Shown here one piece after another: positions 11,591 to 22,124 of a stretch of 64,000 bases of DNA. The notes below the pieces were generated by a model. The model searched no databases. It worked only from the letters and a program-made list of their open reading frames with translations, and was not told the DNA's origin. A program made the translations under genes and the position numbers. The stretch's first letter is position 1. Every line of letters starts with the position of its first letter. Origin of the DNA: Bryoerythrophyllum caledonicum (taxonomy: Eukaryota; Streptophyta; Bryopsida; Pottiales; Pottiaceae); assembly GCA_963971425.1 (NCBI GenBank), contig OZ020514.1:19255406-19319405 (forward strand), written 5' to 3'.

Positions 11591-12650
11591 TCAAACCGTC
11601 GGATGTCAATCAGCACTTGTGGTGCACTGTGAGATGCACATGAGAACTACAGATCTTCATCATTAAATTCATACCACTTAATTGTCAAGAACTGTTACAC
11701 TCAAGATTCCATTTCATTTGCCAATCATTACAACAAACGCTACTCTCCATCTCCGCCAAAATGGTCAATCATTCTATGATGCCAAGAATTGGACGTACAA
11801 TTTCCCGCTCAAGTTTGAAAGGAGACGCTCCATCCCTGACTTGAAGCAATTTCAAGTCTTATTTTTCAGCACTACAGCAAGTGGTAGGCATCGTGTGTAG
11901 TAAGGCGCAATTAGGTTGACAGAACGTTAGAGCGAATGTTAGAGGGAGAACGTGAGGGACGTGGTCAGGGAGTTCGTATTCAAGGCAGCAAAGCTTGAGC
12001 ATGCGTTGTATCGAGTGTGGTGTTGGAGTATGAGCGCTTAAGCGTTAGTAGATGCTGGTGCCTTCAGCGCAAGCTTGGTCGTGGGTGTTCGTGCGTGGAG
12101 TTGGATTGTGTTCATTGATGCTATCGTCTCGAGCTCGATAGTGATCCATCTCTGCTAAGTTTCGCCTCAACAACGGTACCATCGCCTCCCTCTTTCAGCA
12201 TTTCTTCTGCGAGTGCGTTTGCTATCTCAAACATTAGGAAATTGCTATGACGCCGTTCATCCGATGTTATAAGGTTGATACTGTCTCCTGAACTTCAACG
12301 TTGATCACTTCCATACTATTCAATTCTATATAGGAGTAGAATTGAATTGTTGAATGCCTCGAATTCCGAGGCTCTCTCAATTTGTATGTGAATGTAATAA
12401 AGCTTGTGGTATGGATTCATACTTCGCACAATTCTATCGATTTTGCTCCAGTGACAATGTTGTCCTACAACATTGACTTCATTGACTAGGCACATGATTC
12501 CGTTCCAGTGTCGACTTATTTGTATATGGAATTAATCTTGTGGTATGGATTCATACATCGCACAATACTATTGGTTTCGTTCCAGTGTCAATGTTGTTTC
12601 CATTCTGATAGAGCACACTAACTCAAGGTATATTAATAACTACCAGACCC
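11591..12650. other. Unresolved stretch with a direct duplication
   Basis: No gene is evident. Segments near 12398-12470 and 12527-12598 repeat each other: both contain CTTGTGGTATGGATTCATAC, a CGCACAAT word and a TTCCAGTG/TCCAGTG...AATGTTGT ending. The period is about 129 bases. The stretch leads into the dyad array ahead of the transposase-like gene. Confidence 0.5.
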
Positions 12651-12666
12651 TCTCGTTGCTTTCGTT

Positions 12667-13190
12667 GATCGAAAGATCTATCGATCTTCTCATCAACAAC
12701 TTCTAGGAGAGGGGGACCTTGCAGATAGGAAGATCTTTCGATCCTCTAAATTTTTTTAATAGTCCAACGCTCCTAAATATTTGATAAGAGTAAGACGGTG
12801 TGGATGGGAAGATCTTTCGATCCATTTCATCGACCCTCTTGATCGAAAGATCTTTCGATCTCACTTGGTTCGTTTAAGGTTTTTTCGAGACCTCGTGTAT
12901 TGGAGTATCTTTCAAACTCCCTCGTAGATAATTTTGTTGTGTTTGAGACCTAAAGATCGGTAGATCTTTTGATCACTATCATGGTTAACTTCGATTTATG
13001 AGGGACCTTGGGGATTGGAAGATTATCGATCCGCTTAATGTTCCGGTAAGTCTCTAGGATGACCCTGTAGATAGGAAGATCTTTCGATCTGTCTTATGGT
13101 TTACTATGGCTATTGAGTAACCTTGTAGGCTGGATGATCTTTGAGTCCCTTGGAGGGACCCACTGGATAGGAAGGTATTTCGATCTTTCT
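12667..13190. repeat. E1 dyad cluster upstream of DUF7869-type gene copy 1
   Basis: Dyads occur at 12667-12686, 12724-12743, 12803-12822, 12841-12860 (the perfect GATCGAAAGATCTTTCGATC), 12955-12974 and 13070-13089, with weaker ones near 13014 and 13172. Spacing is irregular. The cluster occupies the presumed leader or first intron of the downstream gene, whose exon begins after GTTTGCGCAG at 13315. Confidence 0.85.
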
Positions 13191-13315
13191 CGTGGTCAAC
13201 TTGTCTCTCAGGGTGAGTGTGAATTTTGCCGGATATGTTGATCTGTCAATCTCTCTTCTGTGCCTAATGGTGTTCTTGTCCGGTTGTTGATGGACTGTTT
13301 TGATTGTTTGCGCAG

Positions 13316-14585
13316 GGCCATTATCGGACCAATTAGGATGTTTTCTTCTTCTGGCCGTGACAATGGCATGCGAGACCGTCGAGGTGAACTAGCGCCCGGA
13401 ATGTCTGTTCTGCTTTGCTATGCCGGCCATGGGGTTGTGGGACGCGCCACTGTTATTGAAGCAGCCCCCTCAGGGCGTTGGCTTGGCGTTGACATCAACG
13501 TTCACATGCCTCAGATGACTCTTCTCCGACCTGTGGAAATTTGTCCTGCGGCTGGAAGTCTTTTGATTCACCCTATTCAAGAGGGTGTTACTTTGTTGGC
13601 TGATTCAATCGGTAGAACTGTTTTTTGGGTGTCAGCATGCGTTGTCCTTCCAGATGAGCCAATATCGGTCGACCCAGAACTTGATGGCAGTTCCAAATCT
13701 GCGGACTCTCGTCCGTTCTTTCCGCAGGAGGAATTGGTGGGGATGGTGGTGATACGCAATAATTGTGATGGACTTCCGATTGCATCTGGTCGCATCAATT
13801 GCGCCCTGCCTGCTGAGCCTTTCCAGGACAGTTCATTGGGGGAGGGAAACATTGGCGTCAATGTCTTTGACGTATTCATCGGAGACCGTAACGACATCAT
13901 GAGCCATCAGAGGTGGCCCATTCTTGATTGTAGATTCAATGGGGGGCGTGGTCTGAGCGAGACAGTGGACCATTTCATCTGACTTCCTCCTCCTGTGAAC
14001 CCCAACGCCCACCTTGGTGATCGTCCGAAAGCAGCATACCGCTTTGTTCGTCGCAAACCGCGAATCGAGGAGAAATTCACCTCTTATGCAAAAAAGACTC
14101 TCTCCGAAGCAATTCAGGCGGTCAGTTCGTTGTTATGTTGTCCTGACGAATGCGTCAGATTATTCTGGCCCCAAGATACGCTCCTCATTCGGCAGAAGTT
14201 CTGGCTGAAAGATTTCGATGACCGACGGGATTATGGTAGAGCTGTGGGTGGGCAATTGCTTTACTTGGGAAATAATAGGAAAAGAAAGTATGTGACTCTG
14301 CTTGGACAAGATGTCTGCTCAACAACATGGTACCAGATCCATGGTATTCCAAAGTCAACGTTCCACACCTATATCGACCAGTACAAGGAGGGCATCATTT
14401 CATCAACGCACGGAAACAAAGTCGTCAAACATCCGCGCCTCGGAACCGTGCAAACCATGGATACGATTTCTGCTATCATAAGTGAGAACGCTGATCACAT
14501 GCCTCATCAAATGCGCACAACTGTACCAGGGCGGATGGACACATTGAAGTTTGTGCCCTCTGGGCATAGTTGGAAGAGGATCTAG
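13316..14585 (+). pseudogene. DUF7869-type transposase-like gene, copy 1, 5' part
   Basis: The exon starts after a GCGCAG acceptor; the first Met in frame is at 13338. The first 200 residues (LGVDINVHMPQMTLL; RTVFWVSACVVL) are unrecognised and have no counterpart in copies 2 and 3. From about 14080 the protein aligns with them: SLLCC, then DVCSTTWYQIHGIPKSTFHTY. That last stretch resembles a helix-turn-helix, matching GVSRATFYRY in copy 3. A TGA at 13980-13982 and a TAG at 14583-14585 break the frame without any shift. Homology resumes only at 16173, so the gene is split by about 1.6 kb of inserted or intronic sequence. The role proposed is DNA cleavage and joining for E1, inferred from the conserved Asp/His motifs of the 3' part and not demonstrated. 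Confidence 0.6.
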
Positions 14586-15150
14586 GCTGACACCACTGAG
14601 GTATTACTCGACACAGTTCACCTCAGTTTAGTCTTTGATTCATTCATGTGGATGCTTTAGAGGATAGGTAGATCTTCCTATCCTATTCATGAGTTATTGC
14701 TTGGATTTTCTTACTTGTAAATGGCATCGATTCCATCTCTTGGTAGATAGGAAGATCTTTCGATCCCTTCACTGCCCACAATGACACGTTTCCTGATTTC
14801 TGTTGTTTGGCTCTGTCTGTAGACAAATCTACAATATGGGTTGCCCATTGTTTCGCAGTCTGTTGTCATTACAAAATATTTGGACTCTCTGGAGGGCCTC
14901 TAAAAGGGGTGGGAGAGGGGTGCTAAAGTATTAAAATGACGTCCTTTTTATTACTACAAGCAAGACTAATAGGCTATGAGATTGCAAACTGTAATGATGG
15001 ACTTCCTACTGGCAGCCGCTCCCATTGGTTGAACATGAAAGCAATCATGCCCTCTCTATCATTTAATATGTTTGAAACTCTGACAAAGAATGTACTCTGG
15101 TACTTGCCTTGCCGAGCAATCAACTCATATTTTAATCTCACCATCTAGTC

Positions 15151-15306
15151 CTTCTGTGGACTAAGAGACAAACTATTTTTTGGCTATTGTAAAACTGACT
15201 CGTTTTGCTAGTGTTGATCAAGCTAAGCCTTCTATGGACTAAGAGACAAACTATTTTTTGGCTATTGTAAAACTGACTCGTTTTGCTAGTGTTGATCGAG
15301 CTAAGC
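15151..15306. repeat. Two-copy 78-bp direct repeat
   Basis: The unit beginning CTTCTRTGGACTAAGAGACA is present twice, at about 15151 and 15229. The copies are nearly identical through GTTTTGCTAGTGTTGATC, which indicates a recent local duplication. Confidence 0.9.
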
Positions 15307-15648
15307 CTATGTTCTCATTCATGGTTTTTAAGTGTTTTTTTAATTTTAAAATTTTAATTTAGATAAATAGAAAATAAAATGAGACAATATGCAATATACT
15401 GTAGTGAATCTGATCAAAGATTATCTTGCTACTAGTCTTAGGATGGGAGGAAAGTTCACTGCACAAGGGATGAAACTCTTGTCTCACAAATTCCATTGTG
15501 TGTTGTTTGTTTGTGTTAATTTCCAACAGAGTCTAATCTCTCTCAAAGCAGTGCTCTAATTACTTATGCGACAACCACTGAGGTGAAAATATGAAGTGCT
15601 AGCAAGCTTTTACGACACCAATGCCGCATGACTTACGCGATTTGATAG

Positions 15649-15877
15649 GACATCCCCCACGCTTGGACTTACCGGGTGGGGGATGAGGTGGTGGGGCCAA
15701 AACCTGGCCCCTATTTTGTTTTTGAATGGGGCCTAAATTTAGCCAAAGGAGGGCCTATAAAAAGCCATAAAAAGCCATAAAAAGCCTCTGACCCCCCAAA
15801 ATGGGAGGGCCAGAAAAATGAACCCATGCAATTTAGACGGGGGCCCACCTCGGATAAGTCCGAGCGTGGGGGATGTC
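15649..15877. mobile_element. 229-bp MITE-like element with 24-bp terminal inverted repeats
   Basis: The left end GACATCCCCCACGCTTGGAC continues for 24 bases. The reverse complement of the right end is GACATCCCCCACGCTCGGAC, continuing likewise, and 22 of 24 positions match. The interior is non-coding and includes AAAAAGCCAT tandem words. TGACTTACGCG lies before it (about 15629) and TGACTTACGTG after it (about 15890), but these do not abut the ends, so the target duplication is unresolved. The superfamily cannot be assigned. Confidence 0.75.
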
Positions 15878-16172
15878 TTGTCCGCGCCTGACTTACGTGT
15901 CTAGTTTTGACATACATTAAAAAATTGTTTCTCCCAACCAGAAGTGATGAGGATGACATTTGCAAGGGACAACGCCTCTGACAATGAGAACATATTTAAT
16001 TATATCTCGGAACCAACATGTTTTGGATTCTAGTGTGGTCCTTGCAGGGAGTTCACACAAGATGGAGACTGATTTGTAGGTACCTGACCTACGCTCACCC
16101 TACACCAAAAATTCAGTTACTTTGTCAAACCTTGAGGGCCTTCTTTTGGGTCCAAAAATCCTCTAATGGAGT

Positions 16173-17566
16173 AGAATCAAGAAAGAGTTCTTCAACAACG
16201 TTGCGGTTAAGCCTGTTGGGAGTTCCTTTGCCAAGTGCACCGTCTGCGACACTCTTCAACAGTTCATCAACAAATCGGTGAAGGGCTCTGCCGAGTATGT
16301 ATCCTTCGTGAAACAACAGAGTCAGCACTTGAATCTTCAAGCTTCATGTAGGCGTGTGTACCATAGTTGGAGAGAGGAGTCAAAGCGCAATAAGAAGGAG
16401 ATTCTTTGCATTATCCACAATAAAATGGATACAGCCAAGACTGCGATCCCGCGCATGCGTGTTTCCACCAAACTCACTTTACCTCTTGGTCAGCTCTCAA
16501 TGAACGTCATCGGTATGGTGTCGCATGGACATGGAGACGGTGCGTACGCCCACTATTCTACCGACTTGTGGCCAGGGGACTCAAATTACACAATCTCATC
16601 CCTTGCAAGATTGCTTCGTCGTCTTGAAGAACCTCCCATTCGCGTTACGGGTAAACATTTTCCTCACGAGCCGGCAAACTCGTTTTTTGAGGCTTTGCTG
16701 AAGAGGAGGTCTAGATGTATGAATCTTTTATCTACGGTGGTACCAAACCATTCAACTTCAGTCGTCTCACTTCCCAAAAATCTGTATTTGCAGCTGGACA
16801 ACTCCGCAAAGGACAATAAGAACCAGTTTCTCATGGCTTTCTTATCGATGTTGACTTATCGTAGGGTGTTCAAGGAAATCCAAGTTGGATTCTTATTAGT
16901 CGGCCTCACGCATGAGGATATCGATGCTTACTTCAGCCACTTATCCAAGGCCCTTAAGAATCAAAATACTTATGTGGTAGCGGATTTGATGAGGTTTTTT
17001 ATGGAATGGCAGGAGTTGGGCTTTATGCCCGAGTTTGTTTAGGAGGTTGCGGATTTCAAATCATTTGTTGAAGGCTTTCTATGTGACGGCCAAAATACAC
17101 TTACTGGTTCAGGAGGTATGCACCTCTTCAAATTCAACGTAGATGACGATGGCTGGCCCGTCATGGGCTACGAAGAGAACGCAGTTGATGCTCACTGGCT
17201 ACCCGGAAACAGCTGTGGTATGCGGCTTTGGAAGTCGGATGCCGACGGAAGTCCCAAGATACCTTCCGGCCTCCCAAAGCCAGTGCCTTTCAGGCGAGTG
17301 TGGGGAGACGAGGTTCCTTCTCCAACAAGCAATCAAGAAAAGGCAATTGAGAAGGCAAGAGAGAGGGTTTTCAAAGCAATTGATAAGAGGTCCTTCATTA
17401 AATCTGGAATTCAAGGTTATATAAAATTCTGGGAGAAGGGGATATAAAATGTGAGGGCTTTCGACGTGATTTTCCACTGTATATTGCATACTGGAATGCA
17501 ATTCTTGAGGAACTTGAGAAACCTTTTCCTTCCACACCCCCGACTTTGATAGAAGGATTTTGGCCA
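16173..17566 (+). pseudogene. DUF7869-type transposase-like gene, copy 1, 3' part
   Basis: Reading resumes with a zinc-knuckle-like KCTVCDTLQQF. It continues to IIHNKMDTAKT, GMVSHGHGDGAYAHY, YLQLDNSAKDNKNQF and LVGLTHEDIDAYFS. These correspond to HDKMDHSKT, QMDNATGDNKNRF and GHTHEDIDAMFGRW in copy 3. Two positions that are invariant in the other copies have changed here (HDK to HNK; GHTH to GLTH). A TAG at 17041 stands where copies 2 and 3 read Gln or Glu. After a stop at 17445-17447 the homology continues in another frame (EGFRRDFPLYIAYWN) to FWP at 17566, where it ends abruptly against hAT sequence. The conserved Asp, Asp and His-x-x-Asp suggest an RNase H-like DDE/D nuclease. The name DUF7869 is my recollection of the family carrying the GHTHxDID motif. 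Confidence 0.7.
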
Positions 17567-17574
17567 GGGTTGTC

Positions 17575-17645
17575 AGGACGCTCGACGTCCCTGACGTGCG
17601 GATGTCCAGACGGAGGACGTCCTCGGGCCTATCAGGACGTCCAGT
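17575..17645. repeat. GGACGTCC inverted-motif cluster at the left edge of the hAT
   Basis: GACGTCC, GGACGTCC and GAGGACGTCCTC occur several times in 70 bases, all palindromic around ACGT. The cluster lies between the truncated DUF7869 copy and the first recognisable hAT codons. Confidence 0.7.
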
Positions 17646-17650
17646 GACAT

Positions 17651-20187
17651 GAATTTTTCTACAAAGCAAACGCACCGTTTGCTTTAGCACAGAATGCTGC
17701 ATTCAAGGAAGTCGTGATGAAAATTGCCTCTTTCAAAAAACCATATGTCCCACCCTCTAACCATGACATTCGGACAAGGTTGTTGGGACAAGCAAAGGCC
17801 GATTTGGAAGCACAACTCAATAAAAGACTGTTCGAGAGTGTTCGGAAGTTTGGAGGAACTCTAGGCATAGATGGGTGGACATCTGTGACTAGTCGCCTTT
17901 TGTGCAATGCAATGCTCATATCTCCCGCTGGAGAGCTCTTCTTGGGAGCTGTAGATACTACGGGCAATGAAAAGAACGCTGCGTACCTGGCATCCATCAT
18001 GTTCAAGTTCATTGAACAAGTTGGCCCCCACAACATTGTTCAGGTGTGTACTGACAATGCTTCTGTCATGCTCAATGCCTCAGCATTGGTCGTCGAGAAA
18101 TATCCACACATATACATTCAAGGATGTGCCGCGCATGCCATGGACTTATTGTTGGAGGACTGGGGGAAGGCTAAATAAGTAAAAGAAACTCTCGAGAAGG
18201 CCAAGTTCTTGGTTAAGTTTGTCAAGAATCTAGAAATGCCCCTCACTGTGTTTCATAAACACGAGGCGAAGTTCAGCCTATAGCTCCCCGGGCAAACAAG
18301 ATTTGCATGTAATTTCATAATGATAGATGGCCTGCTGAAGGTCAAGGAATCATTGGAGCAAACCGTCGTTGATCCTGAATGGCAGGCATACGCCTCTAGA
18401 AAGTCACTCTCGGCTAGAGATAAAGTAGTCATCTCTCGAGCCATCAAAAGAGTGGTTCTAGATGAGCGTTTCTGGGAGCGGTGCACGAACTGCCAAGAGA
18501 TGGTAGCCCCTGTAGTGTATGCGCTTCGGGAATTCGATGCCAAGGAACCTTGCATGCCCAAGGTTTTGCACATCCTTCGCAACCTCGAGAAGCATGTCCT
18601 AGCCTTGCGTAATGAACCGTTCTCTTTCGATAGTGATTTAGCGTTCATTGCTGAGGACGAGTTCTACGCACGGAAACGGATGATGACCACGGATTTACAT
18701 TCTGCCGGAGCACTTCTCAATCCTTATTTATTTCATGACGAAGAGTTGGCCGATGATCCGGATGTCATCACCGCATGCAAACGAGTACTACAAAAGCTAT
18801 GTGATCCTAAGATTTATCCGGACCTGGTGAACGAGTTCCTCGCATTTCGAAACAAGGATGTACCATTCCATGACATGTTGGATTCTAAGGACCAAAAATG
18901 TTCTCCGTAAGCTTGGAAGGATTTTGAAGGTGCTTGTGGAAAGCTCCTTGCACCAATTGCAAAGAGAATACTAGCACAGAGAGTGTCATCTTCTTCTTGC
19001 GAACGCAATTGGAGTAGCTACTCTTTCGTCCATGACAAGAAACGAAATCGGTTATTGTCGGGAAGGGCTGATGACTTGGTCTTTGCGTATACGAACTCGA
19101 AGTTGCTTGGGAATGCAAAGTTGACGGATGAGAAGAGGTGGTACGCGGAGAACTTGGATTTAGAGGATCCACAACCACGTGAGTCGGATGACCCGGACTA
19201 CTCTGACGATTCAAGCACCGGTGCCCTTGCCAATTACGATGCAGAGCATCTAGACGATGACATCGACATCAGCCCTTCTCAACGTAAGTATCATACTCAC
19301 GACGCCCCATTCACCGAGTATGATTTTGTCGATGACGACGTTCATGTAGAGAAAGAAGATGACTTGTTGCCCATAGCGCGGTACTTGAATGGAGACGGCA
19401 TGGTCAATAGCAATAATATACTTCGTCGTGGACCGACTCCGCTTCCGGAAGACACGAAGGACAAGGGAGGAGAAGATTTATCATCCTCACGTGCAACGGC
19501 ACTACACGAGCAACAACACAAGGGCCCTCAGAGAAGACTGTTAAGGAAGGCGTCCACGGTCTCGCACTTGCGGAGAACCGCGAGCAAACAACGAAAGAGC
19601 CATTCCTAGACGACACGGTTGTTCTCGGGGAGAAAACTGTGGAGGGCGGTACTAACGGCGGTACACGGAGTCCCATTCACGTTACGGAGAAGAAGGCATC
19701 TTCCTCTAAGAATCAACCGTCCTTGCAAGGTCGTGCGTCGCGGTCTCTATTTGCAACCCCTCTTGCAACGGTCACTACAACCAATTTGAAATCCTCCCAC
19801 GGTTTGGTGTCCCTTTCAAAACATGTGCGATCCTGAACGCCGCAACGCCAATCCGATGGCCTACCTAGTGATGGCGATGTACCTCTGTCTAAGCTCTTCA
19901 TACATCACCCCGAGGTTCAGGGAGGTTTAGGGTTACAACCTAGGCGGCCTACAAATGACACGAAGAAACATAAAGCTCCGATGCATCCATTTCTTCGCAC
20001 CCGACCTCGTAATCCCATTGATGTCATTGGAACTTGCAAGAGATTTAAAACCATTAAAATATTGTTGATCAAACGGAGAATCAAACAAGAAGCCACCACG
20101 GATAATGAAGACGATCCTTCGGGATCTAGTGGAGCTGAAATCAAAGATGACAGCGATAACGAACTTCCTACCGACGTGAATGAGTAG
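17651..20187 (+). pseudogene. hAT transposase with DUF659 domain and hAT dimerisation domain
   Basis: The first recognisable residues are EFFYKANAPFA, the start of DUF659. FGGTLGIDGWTSVTSRLLC (first catalytic Asp region) and VCTDNASVMLNA (second Asp) follow, then GCAAHAMDLLLEDWG with the conserved Cys/His. The C-terminal dimerisation block is SSSSCERNWSSYSFVHDKKR (18980-19040), followed by an acidic, disordered tail. In-frame stops at 18176-18178, about 18281 and 18908-18910 leave the frame otherwise intact. A frameshift near 19600 carries the tail to a stop at 20187. No BED zinc finger is found upstream, so the N-terminus is missing or lay in a lost exon. hAT enzymes cut and paste with 8-bp duplications; this copy is inactive. 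Confidence 0.9.
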
Positions 20188-20602
20188 GAAAATTTGGCCC
20201 ATTTACGAAGTATGCGTTCACCGCACTTATTTTGTTTGTAAAGAGTATAGTTCGAGTTTAGGATACTTTATAGTCGTTCTACGTATGCATTAAAAGCTTC
20301 TATTGTCTGAAATGATTCTTGGATTTATTCCGAATATCAATAAAGTTTTTTCCATATATGCACAAGTTTTACATCCATCTCTTTTGCTATTCTATTGTCT
20401 TGTCTTTTGTGTATGGATTTAGTCATCCCATACGAAATGACTTAAACATGACATTCTTGTTGTATGCAGAATGTAATTCGAGTTTGCAAACTTTTATTCA
20501 TTTCACTGCTTCGCATCCACCTCATGCACCACAATATTTCTAACACCCACATGCAATTAAAGAATTAACGAGTTCACAAAATATCTTACAAATTGTAAAC
20601 CC
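20188..20602. other. Convergent intergenic spacer
   Basis: This lies between the 3' ends of the hAT and the family C gene. It is AT-rich, and I see no coding sequence or repeat. Confidence 0.4.
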
Positions 20603-21385
20603 TTATTTCAAAAAGTATGCCCTACCATGGTCTTCACCTCCTACAATCACAATATTCTGAATATCTGATTGTACGGGGTCTTCAACCGTCGTTGTCTCCA
20701 AATTCTCTTTGGGAATTGTGGTTGACAATATATTGTCGACCACAATATCCAAATGTTTGTCAGACTCCATCACAACGGCAACCTCCTCCACCGATGGTTG
20801 TATATTCGGCACGGTATCCACCACGGTCATCTGACGAGGCTTTTTCTTCAACTCCTCCAAAATAGCCTTGGTCAAAATTGATTCAGGATTGAATAAATCA
20901 GGAATATGCTTATGTTTTTGCCCAATCCTAAGCGGATATTGTTTTGTAGTCGGAAACGTACTCCAATCCACCTTTCGTTTCAATACGACCTCGGTGTATA
21001 CCATTGATAGAAGGCTATAATTGAAAAACCCTTTGCTTCTTGGGCGATTCCCAAACAAAGCCCGCCAAACCTCCTCCGTATGATAAATGAAGAGATCATC
21101 TTTGCACATCCATGGCTTGCAAGCAAAGTAAGTCGTATGACTTATATGGCAATCTCTTGGCCAAAGTTTATCGATGTGGTACATCTTCACATATTTCTTG
21201 CATGTCTTGGATACCCAGTAATCCTCCATTTCAGCCTCTCAACCTTCCTCCGCCTGAATGTCTTCATTGTCCAAAATCTCCCACCCTAAATCATGAGTAC
21301 CACCTTTCTGTTTGAACCGTTTCTTCGACTCTCCTGTTCCAATTTCACTCACATCTTCCACCACAATCCCCTTCTCCGTCGCCAT
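20603..21385 (-). pseudogene. Family C unknown protein, copy 1 (one in-frame stop)
   Basis: Start Met is at 21385 (MATEKGIVVEDV) and a single TGA lies at 21239-21241; otherwise the frame is open to 20603, about 260 codons. The conserved core is TCKKYVKMYHIDKLWPRD, then FACKPWMC and a YSLLSMVYTEVVLKRKVDW block. It matches copy 2 (CKRYVKMKHLMKLWPRA; YSNMAMVWAEIVLHKDVD) and the fragment near 48.4 kb. Cys, His and Trp spacing hints at metal binding, but I do not recognise the family. It is convergent with the hAT transposase and preceded by a GC-rich inverted-motif array, so it is probably an accessory gene of that element. Confidence 0.65.
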
Positions 21386-21596
21386 GATAACGCTTGCTTT
21401 TAAAAAAACAAGCGCGGACACTCTGGTATTAATTCATGAATGAATGGTTTGGAAAATTAAGAAACGGTTTATTCGGTCACAATAAAAGGACCCCCGTCTC
21501 CTCACCTAGTAAGAGCAGCAAGTACAGAAAACTATAACTGCAGCACATCCGACTCGGCATGAGAGGAGAGGAAGTGAGGAAAAATAAAGTGGCCAT

Positions 21597-21815
21597 CCGC
21601 ATGTATATGCGGACGGCTGCCTAACCTAACCGGGCGGCCGTCCGAACCGGCGGACAGCCAATCGGTCGGGCCCACTGGACCGGCGATCAGCTAATGGGCC
21701 GACCGGCCGTCAGCCGAGCCTGGCCGACCGCGCCGGCAGGCCGTCCGCCCGCCGGCCGTCCGCCACCTAGCCGTCTGCCATACGGCCGACCGCCGGGCTC
21801 GCGTCCGCCAGCCTC
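21597..21815. repeat. GC-rich CGGACGGC/GGCCGTCCG array
   Basis: Short inverted words (CGGCCGTCCG, CCGGCGGACAGCC, GGCCGACCGGCCGTC) recur on both strands, in sharp contrast to AT-rich surroundings. The array lies directly 5' of the family C gene, as do comparable arrays at 28036 and 48295. Confidence 0.85.
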
Positions 21816-21822
21816 GTGGGAC

Positions 21823-21965
21823 TGTTTTTTTTTCGTTCTTTTTTCCTTTTTTTTCATTTTTTTTCCTTTTATTTTCCTTTTTTTTTTTTTTTTTTCCTTT
21901 TTTTTTCTTTTTTTTTTCCTTTTTTTTTCCTTCTTTCTACCATTTTTTCTCCTTTATTTTTTCCT
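21823..21965. repeat. Polypyrimidine (T/C) tract
   Basis: A run of T interrupted only by CC, TTCC and a few A residues covers about 140 bases next to the GC-rich array. The Phe-rich frames across it are artefacts. Confidence 0.9.
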
Positions 21966-22124
21966 TCGTTAAAAGTAATGGAAGGTGTTAATGTCGAAGT
22001 ACCGTGACAGTTTTCCACCAAAAACTCTTCAAAAGTATTGGATTATAGTAAAATGAACAAAGAAGGAAAAAAAACTTCTATTTTTAGTTCTGACCATGGG
22101 ATTTCAATTAAGACTTAGTAAGTA

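Larger units (their letters stand above)
14586..16172. other. Interrupting sequence within DUF7869 copy 1
   Basis: The segment separates two homologous halves of one gene. It contains two more E1 dyads (14663-14682 and 14746-14765), a 78-bp direct repeat (15151 onward) and a small inverted-repeat element (15649-15877). Copies 2 and 3 have no such interruption, so it is insertion or expanded intron rather than coding sequence. Confidence 0.6.
399..17566. mobile_element. Element E1: composite DNA element with GATC-type dyads, ParB-like gene and DUF7869-type transposase
   Basis: The stretch is tied together by repeated dyads of the form GATCGAAAGATCTTTCGATC or GATAGGAAGATCTTTCGATC, seen from 399 to 14765. 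It holds two minus-strand spliced genes (HAD/NIF-like; ParB-like) and one plus-strand transposase-like gene in divergent orientation. The centre (7.5-12.6 kb) is AT-rich and full of satellites and telomere-like repeats. The right end of the transposase gene is cut at 17566, where the hAT element begins. I could not define terminal inverted repeats or target-site duplications, so the outer limits are approximate. That these parts form one mobile unit is inferred from the shared dyads and from the matching layout of E2. Confidence 0.5.
17567..21815. mobile_element. hAT element with accessory family C gene
   Basis: A plus-strand hAT (DUF659) transposase and a minus-strand unknown gene (family C) are convergent and bounded by short inverted-motif arrays: GGACGTCC-type at 17580-17645 and CGGACGG-type at 21597-21815. 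The left edge falls inside the coding sequence of DUF7869 copy 1, just after its FWP codons, which shows the order of insertion. I did not find an 8-bp target duplication. Confidence 0.5.
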
